Assembly (NCBI GenBank): GCA_025331435.1
Contig: JAIWNI010000040.1
Location: forward strand, 124,001 to 188,000
Direction of reading: 5' to 3'
Length of the DNA stretch: 64,000 nt
DNA from: Choanephora cucurbitarum
Lineage: Eukaryota > Mucoromycota > Mucoromycetes > Mucorales > Choanephoraceae
The notes beneath the pieces were generated by a model. It ran no database searches and was not told the origin of the DNA. It was given only the letters and a program-made list of their open reading frames with translations. Each line of letters opens with the position of its first letter. Positions within the stretch are counted from its first letter, which is position 1. A program made the position numbers and the translations under genes. Positions 34,831-45,495 of the stretch are shown piece after piece.

Positions 34831-35568
34831 ATGGAACCAGTACAGGCAACACTCGACCCACATACCTATCAAGAGTTAGAGGCACTGAAAGGCAAACTAT
34901 GGTCACTTCAAGAGACCTTTTCAACACACCTTACCTACCTAAAAGAACCCAAATATCCCTTCACCTGGCCTGATCTTCTCAACAAGTTCAATATGCTCAC
35001 AGCCAAGTTTGCCACTCTTTCCGAAGATTTCCATAGTTATACAACCACAGGCAGTAATGCCACCTTGCCCAAATTGATGGTGCATCCCTATATACCCACA
35101 ACGACCGAACAAGAGACAAATATCCTCAGTGTCCTGTTGAGAACCAAACTGATTCCAGATATTGAGCGTCTAGAGGCAGAAACACAGGCTGCTATTGCAC
35201 AAGAGATGAAGACAGAGAGTGTACATGAACAGCGCTTGGATGATGAACAACTGATTAGAAATCAATTGGACCAATGGAATCAACTGTTAGAGCGCCACGA
35301 TCGATTGGCCATCGATGCAACACAATTTGTAACTGAACTTGCTTCAGATCATCGTCCTAATTTCTTGTTACGTTATGAACACCAACTAGACCAAGAAGAA
35401 GAAGAAGAAGAAAGGGAAGCAGAATGGCAGACATTAGGCTTTCCAACAGAAGATATCTGGAAACGATGGAAATTGGAGAGTATGATGAATTTCTATAGTA
35501 GTGGCAAGAATGAATTAGTAGGCAGTGATGTCAAGAAACTAGCTACCAATAGCAACCCAAAGAAATAG
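34831..35568 (+). CDS. MED8: Mediator complex subunit 8
   Basis: Head-module subunit of Mediator, which bridges activators to RNA polymerase II. Intronless, 245 residues. The start MEPVQATLDPHTYQELEALK is preferred over an in-frame upstream stretch of homopolymer-derived residues (FLFLFFFSFF). Conserved family segments: FTWPDLLNKFNMLTAKFATL (about 45-65), VHPYIPTTTEQE and LSVLLRTKLIPDIERLE (about 105-125), then an acidic coiled region with a run of eight or so Glu near the end. Those are the usual Med8 landmarks. The T-rich leader resembles other promoters here. Confidence 0.85.
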   Translation: MEPVQATLDPHTYQELEALKGKLWSLQETFSTHLTYLKEPKYPFTWPDLLNKFNMLTAKFATLSEDFHSYTTTGSNATLPKLMVHPYIPTTTEQETNILSVLLRTKLIPDIERLEAETQAAIAQEMKTESVHEQRLDDEQLIRNQLDQWNQLLERHDRLAIDATQFVTELASDHRPNFLLRYEHQLDQEEEEEEREAEWQTLGFPTEDIWKRWKLESMMNFYSSGKNELVGSDVKKLATNSNPKK

Positions 35569-35922
35569 ACAATAAAAGCGTATCCAGGAGTGGTTTAATA
35601 AAGAGGGTTGTGTTCCACGTGGAATTTGAAAAATAGACACTTGAATATTGTTTGTGCTTTTCAAATACAACTCAGCCCTTTCTAATCTGTCATAATAAAG
35701 GTACAAAAAGGCCTTATAATTCTAGTTTATTACTGCGTCCCTTTTTTTTTTTTTTTTTTTTGCTTTTTTCTCTTGTACTTTAACTTTTTATTTTTCTTAT
35801 TACTTTTTTTTTTTAACTTATTTTCTTTTCTCTCTCACTCTTTTTTTAAAAAAAAAAAAAGGTCATCTCGAAACTTAGCATAGCAGACACACACACACCT
35901 ATAAAAAAAACATAAGAAAACG
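35569..35922. promoter_or_regulatory. Pyrimidine-rich promoter/leader of the kinesin gene
   Basis: A long T/CT-rich stretch (about 35736-35846) switches abruptly to a run of As (about 35847-35861) some 60 bp before the start codon. This T-to-A switch is the clearest example of a promoter or leader pattern seen before many genes in this window. Confidence 0.35.
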
Positions 35923-38900
35923 ATGAGTGGCAATATTAAAGTTGTTGTACGTTGTAGACCTTTAAATTCAAGAGGTAAAGCCCAAAAAAAAAATAAAGCA
36001 AAATTTGTTTATTTATTTATACCATTTTCTAATAGAAAAGGCCCGAAATGCGCCTTGCTTGATTCGAATGGAAGGCAACAAAACTATCTTGAGTAAGCCT
36101 GTCTCACCTGGCTCACAAGTACTCGAAGATCCAAAAGCCTTCACTTTCGATCAATCTTATTGGTCTGCAGATAAAGACGACATCAACTATGCAGATCAAG
36201 AACATGTCTATAACGACCTTGGTCGAGAACTGTTAGACCATGCATTTGATGGTTATAACTGTTGTATTTTTGCCTGTAAAATAGAATGCTTTTTTTTTGA
36301 ACAATAGCTGATAGTTAACATGAGTTATTTCACTTATAGATGGTCAGACAGGTTCTGGTAAATCCTATTCCATGGTATGTTACATATATGTATAGATTAT
36401 AAACATATACAAAGAAATATGCAAGCTGAACAACATGAATTCTATAGATGGGTTATGGTGAAGACAAAGGTATCATTCCAAGAACCTGTCATGAACTATT
36501 TGAACGTGTAGCCAGTAAAAGAACAGATCTGGTCGATTTCCAAGTCGAAGTATCTTATATCGAAATCTACAATGAAAAAGTACGAGATTTACTTAACCCT
36601 TCCAACAAAGCCAACCTCAAAGTAAGAGAACACCCTGTCTTGGGTCCTTACGTTCAAGACCTCTCTCGCCTTGCTGTCAACTCATTTGAGAACATTGACC
36701 ATTTGATGGACGAAGGCAACAAGGCCAGAACAATTGCTGCTACCAACATGAACGCTACTTCTTCTCGTTCACATGGTGTCTTTACCATTTTTGTGACTCA
36801 AAAAATTACAGACCCTAATACAAAACAAGTAACCGATAAAGTAGCCCGTATCAGGTAAAAAAAAAAATATAGAGTGAATACATTATTTTACCTATTTTCT
36901 TTTAAGTTTGGTAGATTTAGCTGGTAGTGAACGTGCCAACAGTACAGGTGCTACCGGTGCTCGTTTAAAAGAAGGTGCCAATATCAACAAATCTCTGACT
37001 ACACTCGGTAAAGTCATCGCTGGTCTTGCTGAACAATCCTCTATTGATGCCTCCAAAAAGACATCGAAAAAGCCCAAGGACGCATTTATTCCATTTCGAG
37101 ACTCCGTCCTCACCTGGCTTCTGAAGGATTCCCTGGGCGGTAACTCAAAGACCTGTATGATTGCTGCCATCTCACCTGCTGATTATGACGAAACCCTCAG
37201 TACACTCAGATACGCCGACCAAGCAAAGAAAATCAAAACAAAGGCTGTCATCAATGAAGATCCTAACGCTAAGGCAATGCGTGAACTCAAGGATGAAGTA
37301 GAGGCATTAAGACAAGCATTGATGGTCTATGCTCCTGAAGAAGTCGAGAAGATTCAAGAAAAGGCACATCCAACCACAAAAAAGAAGCCAGCATCAGCCA
37401 CACCATCATCCACACCCTCTATCAATAAGCCCACGAAACCTAATCTCAGTCCTGCTTCAGCCGCATCGCCTACCAGTTCAAAATCCACTGTCGTCTTCAC
37501 AGATGCCTCTGGCAATACCACACAACTCACAAAAGAAGAAATGGTCGATCAGCTGCAGATGACAGAAAAACTCTTGAGTGACCTCAACAAAACTTGGGAA
37601 GAAAAACTTCAGACAACAGAAAAGATCCATGTTGAAAGAGAAAACACCCTCACTAACTTGGGTATCACTGTTGAAAAAAACCAAGTGGGGTTATATACAC
37701 CCAAAGAAATTCCTTATTTGATCAATCTGAACGAGGACCCTTTGATGTCCGAGTGTTTGATGTACAATATTAAGCCTGGTAGAACCAATGTGGATAAATT
37801 CGAAGTGGACGAAGAAGACGTGATGCCTACTGCACCACAAGAAAAAGATCAAACCAATTCTGTCATTCGCCTCAGTGGCTCCAACATCAACAAAGATCAC
37901 TGCTATTTTGAAAATGTGGACAATATCGTCACTTTATATCCTCACCCGGATTGTACTACCATGGTCAATGGCAGACGCATTACTGAACCAAAACGTCTTA
38001 AAAGTGGATATCGAATCATTCTTGGTGATTATCATGTCTTTCGATTCAATAATCCTTCTGAAGCTAAAAAAGAAAGAGATATCATCATTCAACAACAACA
38101 ACAACAAGAGAATGAACCTACTCGAGCAGATTCACCATGCACACCTACTTCACCTACATACTCCGAAAGTAAAGATGGTCTTATGATCCCACCTGTTACT
38201 GAAGTCATGGATTGGAACTTTGCTCGTCGTGAAGCCATGTTGAACAGCTACATCAGTGACACCAACTTCAACAACCTAACAGATGAAGACCTCGACAAGC
38301 TATTTGACGATGTTGCCAAAGTACGAGTCATTCGTAAACGTCAATCCGCTTCTTCCGAAACACTCTCCAGACGCACTTCATCGTCTTCTTCTTTCCGTCG
38401 CAGTACCTATTCCTCTGTCTTTATGGATGATTTGGCCGATAGCGATTACACAACCGATGCCAGCACCGTCTCCTCTTCTTCTTCAGCTCGTTCTTCTATT
38501 GGCGAAAACTACTTTATGATGAGCAAAGAAGAACAAGAGATCCATATGGAGCAACACAGAAGAAAGTACCAAGCCAAGTTGCGTCGTCTCTCTCGTCGTC
38601 TTTCGTATGCTCCACCCATCGCTTTCACACCAAGAGAAAAGGAATTGGCCTCCAAGGCAGTGACCCATTGGCGACGTAAGCGCAATGTCACCATGGCCAA
38701 GGCTATTTTGATGCATGATGTGCATGTCAGACAGGCCAATGAAATGGCACTCAAGGCTGGAAAAAACGTCTTTTACCAATTTGCCGTCGTACACGATACC
38801 ATGTCCGCCACCGCCGTCTCTCACTGGGAAAACAATCACGGTACACACCATCAGAAGAACACGTTGGACGCCGATTTGATCAAGACACCCAAGCCATGCA

Positions 38901-41047
38901 TTGCCATTCAAGTGATCGACGCCAAACATCAATCGGTCTATCTCTGGTCCCTGGAGAAATTCCTGGCTCGTCTTCGATACCTTCAAGGTGCCTATTTTGC
39001 TTCTGATTCCAAGAAGCACATGAAGGGAGAAGACTTGTTCTATGAATCTGAACATCCTCCTGCCTATACCCTCGTCGGTCTTGCCAAGGTCCCTCTTCGT
39101 AACTTGGCCACACAGGTACCCATGGAAAGTACTGTCTCTGTGTTCTGTCGTAACACAGGTGAGAAGATGGCTGACTTGCGCGTCTTGATTGCTCCCATCG
39201 CTCGCTCTGTACGTCACCCATACCGTAGCAGTGCCTCCTCTGTCAGTTCGGCCGAGGACCCAAATGAACCCATCTTGGATGACGAAAATCCTCGCAGTTT
39301 GCTGCATGTAGGTCAACAACTTGTCTTTGAGGTCTCCATCATTGATCTCGGTGGTCTCGATCCAAGATTGTTTTCGCGTGTGCATGCGCAGTTCCGCCTC
39401 TCTACATTCGGTAGTAACCTTGAGGGCGTCTTTGCCTCTGAAGCCAAGGAGTATACCTATAAGGGTACACTTGAATTCAATTACCATCAGACTTTGTCGA
39501 TGGCCATCACACAAGATATCCTCACTATCATCAAGACAAAGGACATCACCTTTGAAATCTATGGTCAGCCCAGTAAACACTATTTGGAACAGACAGCACT
39601 CTCTATCAACAACAACATCAAGTTGGCTGCTGAAGCAGATACACCTCCTGTTGTCATGCCCGTCAAGAAAGCGGAGGATGTGATTGCTCGTATTCAGATC
39701 TGTGAATTGACACCTGAAGGTGATTACAAGCCTGTGCCTGTGGAATCTGCTGCTGCACACAGTGGCGACGTCATTGGTCAGAACGACACCTTCTCTCTTC
39801 AACAAGGTCAACAACGTCGTGTGGTCATCTCACTTCAGAATGCCTCGCTTGACAAAATCATGGATATGCGTATTGGCCGCATTCGTCTGATGGACAACAA
39901 GCAACGTATCCTTGAATCTCCCTTGAGCATCGCTGAGGTTCCTCTCAATATGGTCTCTAACAACAGCAACAAGGACGGTATCTGTATCGCTCAAGGTTCC
40001 TGGGACAGTTCGTTGCATGATACTCTCTTGTTGAATGCTGTCACACCCGTCAATCAACGTGTTGTCATGTGCTTAAGCTGGACTGTGCGTCAAAAGATGC
40101 TGTTGAATGGCAACGAAGTCGATGTGGCCGTTCGATTCGAAAAGGACCTGTTTGTCACCATCAAGGACCAAAACAAGGCTGCTACCATCAAGAAGAAGAC
40201 AAACCCCAATGCCAAGCGTGGCTCTGTCATCCTCAATTTCTTCTCTCTCAAGTCCAATCTCCCTATCAAGCATCAGATCACTAGCTTGTTTGTGGTAGAG
40301 TACCGTCCTGAACTGTTTGGCGGTGTACTTGATTTGCCCTTGGCTGATCTACCTGCTCAGGTGCTTGGTACTTATGAACGTCAACGCTTGGCCATGATGA
40401 AGCGTGAAGAGACTGAGTCGATGCATTATGCAGTTCAACTGAAAGAACAGCTGGATCGTTTATGCGGACCTGGTGCCGAAAAGAATCAACCCAAGTCTCC
40501 CTTGACTGAACAGACCGTGTTGGACTTATGGACCAAGACATTCGATGGTCAACAAGCCCTGACTAATCCTGCTAAAGAAGCTTTGGTGAAGCCTGTTGTT
40601 CGTCGTTGGGTCCCTTATGTGCATCAAATCATGGTACCTGCTGTTCCTGAAGAAGGAAGTCGGTCCAAGCGTGGTTACTTGATGCGCAAGAATGATGGTG
40701 ACAGTAAAGAATGGGACAGATACTGGTGTATTTTGATGGGGTAAAGTCTTGATTTGAAAACAAGCTTGTTGAAACTTACCTTTTGTATAGTAAATTCTTA
40801 TTCTTATACCCTGAGCAAAATGAAACAAATGAAGTTGATATTCTTCATATTAAGAATGTTCACAAAGAAGACAAAACTATGGATACTATGGTAAGCTTTC
40901 TTTTTTGTTCACTGTAGACAGTTTCTAACATATGTGTTCTATTAGAAATCAAAAACACTGTTTACAATTGATACCCTCTATGACTCACATACTTTCCAAG
41001 CGCCTGACAACGCTACTATGACCGAATGGGTTAATATGATTGATTGA
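35923..41047 (+). CDS. Kinesin-3, Unc104/KIF1-type motor
   Basis: Plus-end-directed microtubule motor that carries vesicles or endosomes. Seven exons: 35923-35974, 36036-36275, 36340-36374, 36448-36854, 36907-40740, 40791-40890, 40946-41047; phases fit, 1589 residues. The motor domain opens [18 protein letters not shown]. The P-loop GQTGSGKS is at 99-106, switch [14 protein letters not shown] and switch [12 protein letters not shown] (about 246-255). An FHA domain follows at about 560-630 ([32 protein letters not shown]), a long KIF1B-like middle, and a C-terminal PH domain ([23 protein letters not shown]) across three exons. The exon 5 stretch of 3.8 kb is intron-free. Long antisense frames inside it are shadows. 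Confidence 0.95.
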
Positions 41048-41350
41048 TTATTGCTTTATCTATTTCTATGATTCTATTTTATTATTGTATGTCCACCTAA
41101 ATTAACAACCACCCAACTTCTATTGTATGAAAATAGCCCTTATTCTCTCTCTATAAAAAAAAAGAAACACTTTAAACAACCTAATAATTCCCTTTATGCC
41201 TCATTTCTCTTGTATGTAAAAACCTAATTATTCTCCCTCTTTTAAAAAAAGAAGCCAAAGAAAACCCCCCCATTATGTCTTTAAGCACTTATAAAAAAAA
41301 AAACGATTCCCTCCTACTCTTTTTTTTTAAACATAAAAGGAGAATTCACT
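41048..41350. other. Convergent 3' gap, kinesin to NmrA-like gene
   Basis: AT-rich stretch of 303 bp with A-runs, a seven-C run (41265-41271) and likely polyadenylation signals. No gene was seen. Confidence 0.6.
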
Positions 41351-42232
41351 TTATTGAATAGATTGTTTGTTGGCTTCAAGAAATTGCTCAAAGGTCTCTG
41401 GCTTTCTACCCAATAAGATTTCAATAGCAGGTGTAATACGTTGAGACTCTGCACAGAGAAGTGGATCTGAGAGCATAAAGGCAACTTGGTGAGACAAACC
41501 ATGCTCAACTAAAGTATGGTATTTTTGTGCAGGTGTGATTTCTTGATAACTGATCTCTTGACCGAGTACACGAGAGAAAATGACAGCACGCTCTTGACTG
41601 GAGATAACATCACCTACCAAACTATAGACAGCATCCCCATGTTTTTCTATGTTTTCCTGAATGATGACAGCTGCAATAGCACCAATATCGTTAGGCGAGA
41701 TCCAATCTTGATCAAAACCAGGAGGGACAGCATCAAACAACTTGCCTGTAGACTTGACACGATCGACCCAAAAGGTATTTGACATGAACCGACCGGGACG
41801 TAACATGACGACATGGCCTCGACGCTTAGGATGGTCATAGATAGCTCGTTCACCGTAATAGTGCTCTGAGGCTGATTCAGAAGAACGGTAACCGAGATTG
41901 ACAGAGAAAGAAGACAGGTCAACCAACTGCTGAATGCCTGCATCAAAGGCATAATCAGCAATCGTCTTTTTCAGTTCAACAAACTGCTTGGAGTCACCCA
42001 GCACAACAAAGAGACGAGTGCGGCCCTTGAGGCCTTCCTTTAAGGGAGACAGGTCATTGTAGTCGCCTTGAATGATGTTGATCAACTCAGTTTTGCTGAA
42101 GAGCGACTTGACTTTGTCTGGGTTACGAGCAAATAAGGTGACACGAACACCATTGTCAAGAAGATCTTTTACTGCTTTTGTACCAATGTTGCCAGTACCA
42201 CCAATAACGAAAACACGTTCAGAAGAAGACAT
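41351..42232 (-). CDS. NmrA-like NAD(P)-binding protein
   Basis: Atypical short-chain dehydrogenase of the NmrA/isoflavone-reductase-like group. Intronless, 293 residues. The Rossmann dinucleotide motif VFVIGGTGNIG is at residues 7-17, followed by the cofactor-choosing LFARNPDK (an Arg there suggests NADP rather than NAD). Mid-protein LVDLSSFSVN and VVMLRPGRFMSNTFW match the family. The active-site YxxxK of classical SDRs is absent (HYYGERAIY instead), so it may be a redox sensor or regulator rather than an enzyme. The promoter is upstream of 42232 and the gene is convergent with kinesin. Confidence 0.85.
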   Translation of the reverse strand: MSSSERVFVIGGTGNIGTKAVKDLLDNGVRVTLFARNPDKVKSLFSKTELINIIQGDYNDLSPLKEGLKGRTRLFVVLGDSKQFVELKKTIADYAFDAGIQQLVDLSSFSVNLGYRSSESASEHYYGERAIYDHPKRRGHVVMLRPGRFMSNTFWVDRVKSTGKLFDAVPPGFDQDWISPNDIGAIAAVIIQENIEKHGDAVYSLVGDVISSQERAVIFSRVLGQEISYQEITPAQKYHTLVEHGLSHQVAFMLSDPLLCAESQRITPAIEILLGRKPETFEQFLEANKQSIQ

Positions 42233-43267
42233 GTTGTATTCGATCCTTTTTTTTTTTTTAGAAAAGCAAATGAAAAAGAAAAGAGTGATAGTGAATAATT
42301 GTGAGTGATTATATATGAATGTAAAGTCAACTAAACACGGAAAAATAAAAAGAAAAAACGGATAAATTAAAAGTTGTCATTATCCACAGATCTTGATCGA
42401 ATTGTTTGATCAGGCAAGCATGGCTAATCCAAGTATAGATATTATGTGTGATGCGCAATTCTGTTTATATGAAGTAATTAGTCTAGATCAAAGTAAGACA
42501 CGCTTGTAACTTTCGAAGCGAGAAACCATCAAGTGTTGTTTACGGATAAAATTCGGAAGAGCAAACCTGAATGTACTATAAAGCATTAGTCATCCTTGTC
42601 CATGGTATCGAGCCAATAAAACTAGGGCGATCAAATATACCAGGGAGAAACGCAGCTCATGTTAGAAAAGAGAAAGCAGCGTATGGACACAATTGATCTA
42701 ACACTAAGCACATAGTTATCGCAGTATAATTGAATGGAGAAATGAACAAGACATCATAAGAATGGATAAATCATATCAAATCTTTGTTCCCTAAGGACTC
42801 AAAAGAAACGCATTCTACAATTCAGAACAACAACTAGTATCGCTTCTTAAACAATGGATGGCTCTTCTCCAAAGTATTATTGATATGCAAGCCATTTCAA
42901 GCTGAGGAATTGGAAAGACAACTCTTTTTTATGCAGTTCCTCATCAAGCATTAACCATACGTCGTCCATACATTATCAGTGCAAAACATACGCGCCTTTG
43001 TTCTGATCCTGTACATAGAGATAATACTCATGGTCTTGAGATGCACTCTACTTTTATGTCCAAAGAACTTTAACAAGAAAAAGAGAAAGAAAAACGTCAT
43101 TGATTTCAGCCAATCAGCAAAAAGTTTTCTTTTTTTTTTTTTTCTCTCTATGTATTGTAAATAAGCGCGACTTTTTTCTTTCTGTATTTTTTACATAAAC
43201 TCTCTTTTTTTTTTTCTGAATAAGGACCAAAAAAAAAAAAAGTCCCCTATTAACACGCATATTTATC
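42233..43267. other. 1.0-kb intergenic region between NmrA-like gene and TAF3
   Basis: Divergent promoter region. It contains a CCAAT box (43110-43114), T-runs (about 43128-43145, 43202-43216) and an A-run (about 43228-43242) immediately before TAF3. No gene was recognised. Confidence 0.55.
43110..43114 (+). promoter_or_regulatory. CCAAT box of TAF3
   Basis: CCAATCAG lies about 155 bp upstream of the TAF3 start. It is a probable HAP/NF-Y site. Confidence 0.4.
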
Positions 43268-45389
43268 ATGACAGATAATGTATGCTTCTCATTACTCAAG
43301 ACAGCCACACAACAAATCATTCAGAGTGCAGGGTTTGAAGCAGCCAATAGCAGGTCCATTGATGCTTTAGCTGATGTCTTTGGAAGATATATCGAACTCT
43401 TGGGCTGTACAGCATCTGCCTATGCCAACCTAAACGGAAGAACGATGAGTAACAGTCGAGATGTGATGGAAGCATTGACTGAAGTGGCTATTGATCCAGA
43501 CAACCTAAAGATCTGGCTAGAGGAAGAAGGAAAGTCATTATCACCTTGTTGGTCAGCTCAATCGGATCCAGGCCGACTGTTACAAGGTAATAACACTTAG
43601 TTTATTAAAAAAAAAAAAAAAGACTTATTATGGGCTAGATGTTGTTAGTGGAGGTATGCCTCATTATGAAGACATGATGGAATATATGTTTGGTCATGTT
43701 CAACCATTCGAATTACCTTCCGATGAGCCTTTACCTGATTCACCTTCAGAATCCAAACAGCATGACTTGCCTGACTACATTCCTGGCTACTTCCCACCTT
43801 TCCCAGAGACAAAAGATGACACAGTCATGGAAGAAGCTGAACTACTAGAGAAACAACAAAAGGAACAACAGGAGTTACAGTTACAGTTACAAAAGAAAAA
43901 GAAAGATTTACCTTTACCTGTCATTGTCAAACACCGTAAAAAGCCTATCGAAAACCCATTTACACACATTATACCATTCGATGAATCCAACTTGGCCTCT
44001 GCTGAAAAGAGTGAAATAGAGGATGAAAAGCCATTGTCATTATCGTTTGACCATACAGCCCCCAAACGCCTGACAGAACATGACCAAGAAGAGCACATTC
44101 GATTGTTGAAACGATACAAGACAACAGTAGAACCATTGAAGCGAGCATTGGGTCAGTTGGAAGTACCTCATTACAAATTGGCAGAGGGATTGAAGCCGCA
44201 TGAAAAGGAAGCCCTCTTTAGGGCACAGACACAGGATGCAGCCACACCAGGGAGTTATATGTTTAATAAGGACAATGGTGTCTTTGATGAGATTGTGTTG
44301 CGTATGGCTGAACCTCTGATCAGCTCGAAATTGACTGCACCTAACCTATCGTTTGATGTGGCCATTGCCAATCCTTCTACCACAGCCCCTGCTACTCCTA
44401 GCACATCTGCTCCTCATCCTATGCTAGATTATATACCCGGTTCGCCTGACAGTAAACTGATGTCACGGTCCATGTTGGCTGCCTTGGCTGGTGTTTCCAA
44501 GAAGGGGAAGCCGTTTGGTAAGTTGGGTAAATCTATGTCTTCCCATACCATCAGTAAACACAGTGTGGATATCAATGCGATCAAGACGGGTGAAAGTAAA
44601 TATCTGATGAAGAAGAAGCGTATGTTGGCTGAACAACAGGCAATGGAAGAAAGACAGCGTATGTTGGAACAGCAGCTGAAGGAGAATCCACATCTTACGA
44701 TGGCTGAACTAGAAGCACTTCATCCACCTGTCAATTCTTTACCTATGGCCCCACCTCCCTCTACATCTGACAACATATCTCAATCATCTAAATCCATACC
44801 AAATTCTACTATCCATACTACTACCACTATTACCAATACACCATTATCATCTTCTACTCCATCTTCCTCTTTACCAGCACCACCTTCTTCAGGACCTATC
44901 AGTCTATCTTCCCTTTCTCTCTCTACACCATCACACCATGAAAAGAAACCCAAGAAGCCAACACCTAAACTAACTCTGAACTTTCCTCAGACATCATCTT
45001 CTACACTAGATGATAGCAACACATCCTCTCCAAGTACACCCAAGATTCGATTTAAAATCAAACCACCCAATCAGACGACTGAATCTTCGGCTACAGCCAA
45101 CACTACTATTACGCATACCAGTCCAGCAAAGATCGTCAAACCACCTACTCCTGCAAAACCAACAGAATCACCTATATCCTATCAGAAACCATCCTTATTA
45201 CCACCTCACAATACGGGTGGTTATTCGGAAGAGATTCGATGTATCTGTGAAAACCCTACTGTAGATTATGGCACTTTTATGATTGCCTGTGATCGATGTA
45301 GTGTCTGGTTCCATGGTAGTTGTGTGGGTATTGCTGAAAGTGACCAAGTAGAGGAATGGTATTGTAAGCGTTGTAGACGATCTATGTAA
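43268..45389 (+). CDS. TAF3: TFIID subunit TAF3 (histone fold plus PHD finger)
   Basis: TFIID subunit that pairs with TAF10 through a histone fold and, where a PHD is present, reads H3K4me3. Exons are 43268-43586 and 43639-45389, phase 1, 689 residues. The histone-fold (BTP) domain is at about 5-85 (QQIIQSAGFEAANSRSIDAL, SRDVMEALTEV). The middle is Pro/Ser/Thr-rich and acidic, with a helical MLAEQQAMEERQRML segment. The PHD finger occupies about 637-688 with the C4HC3 ligands in RCICENP, IACDRCSVWFHGSC and WYCKRC; the Trp in SVWFHGSC would contribute to a methyl-lysine cage. This is the metazoan-type architecture; budding yeast TAF3 lacks the PHD. It could alternatively be a related BTP/PHD protein such as TAF8-like, but the order fits TAF3. 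Confidence 0.88.
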
Positions 45390-45495
45390 ATAAATCACAT
45401 GTCTTTCTTCACATGCTATTATGTGAAAAACAAATAAATAAATTCATTTATAAAAGAATCTTTTTTTTTCTTTTCTTTTTTTTTTAATTCAGATA

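Noticed and set aside
38483..39814. 443-residue minus-strand open frame inside the kinesin gene
   Set aside because: It is antisense to the well-supported kinesin middle region and has no recognisable domain; a shadow of the opposite frame.
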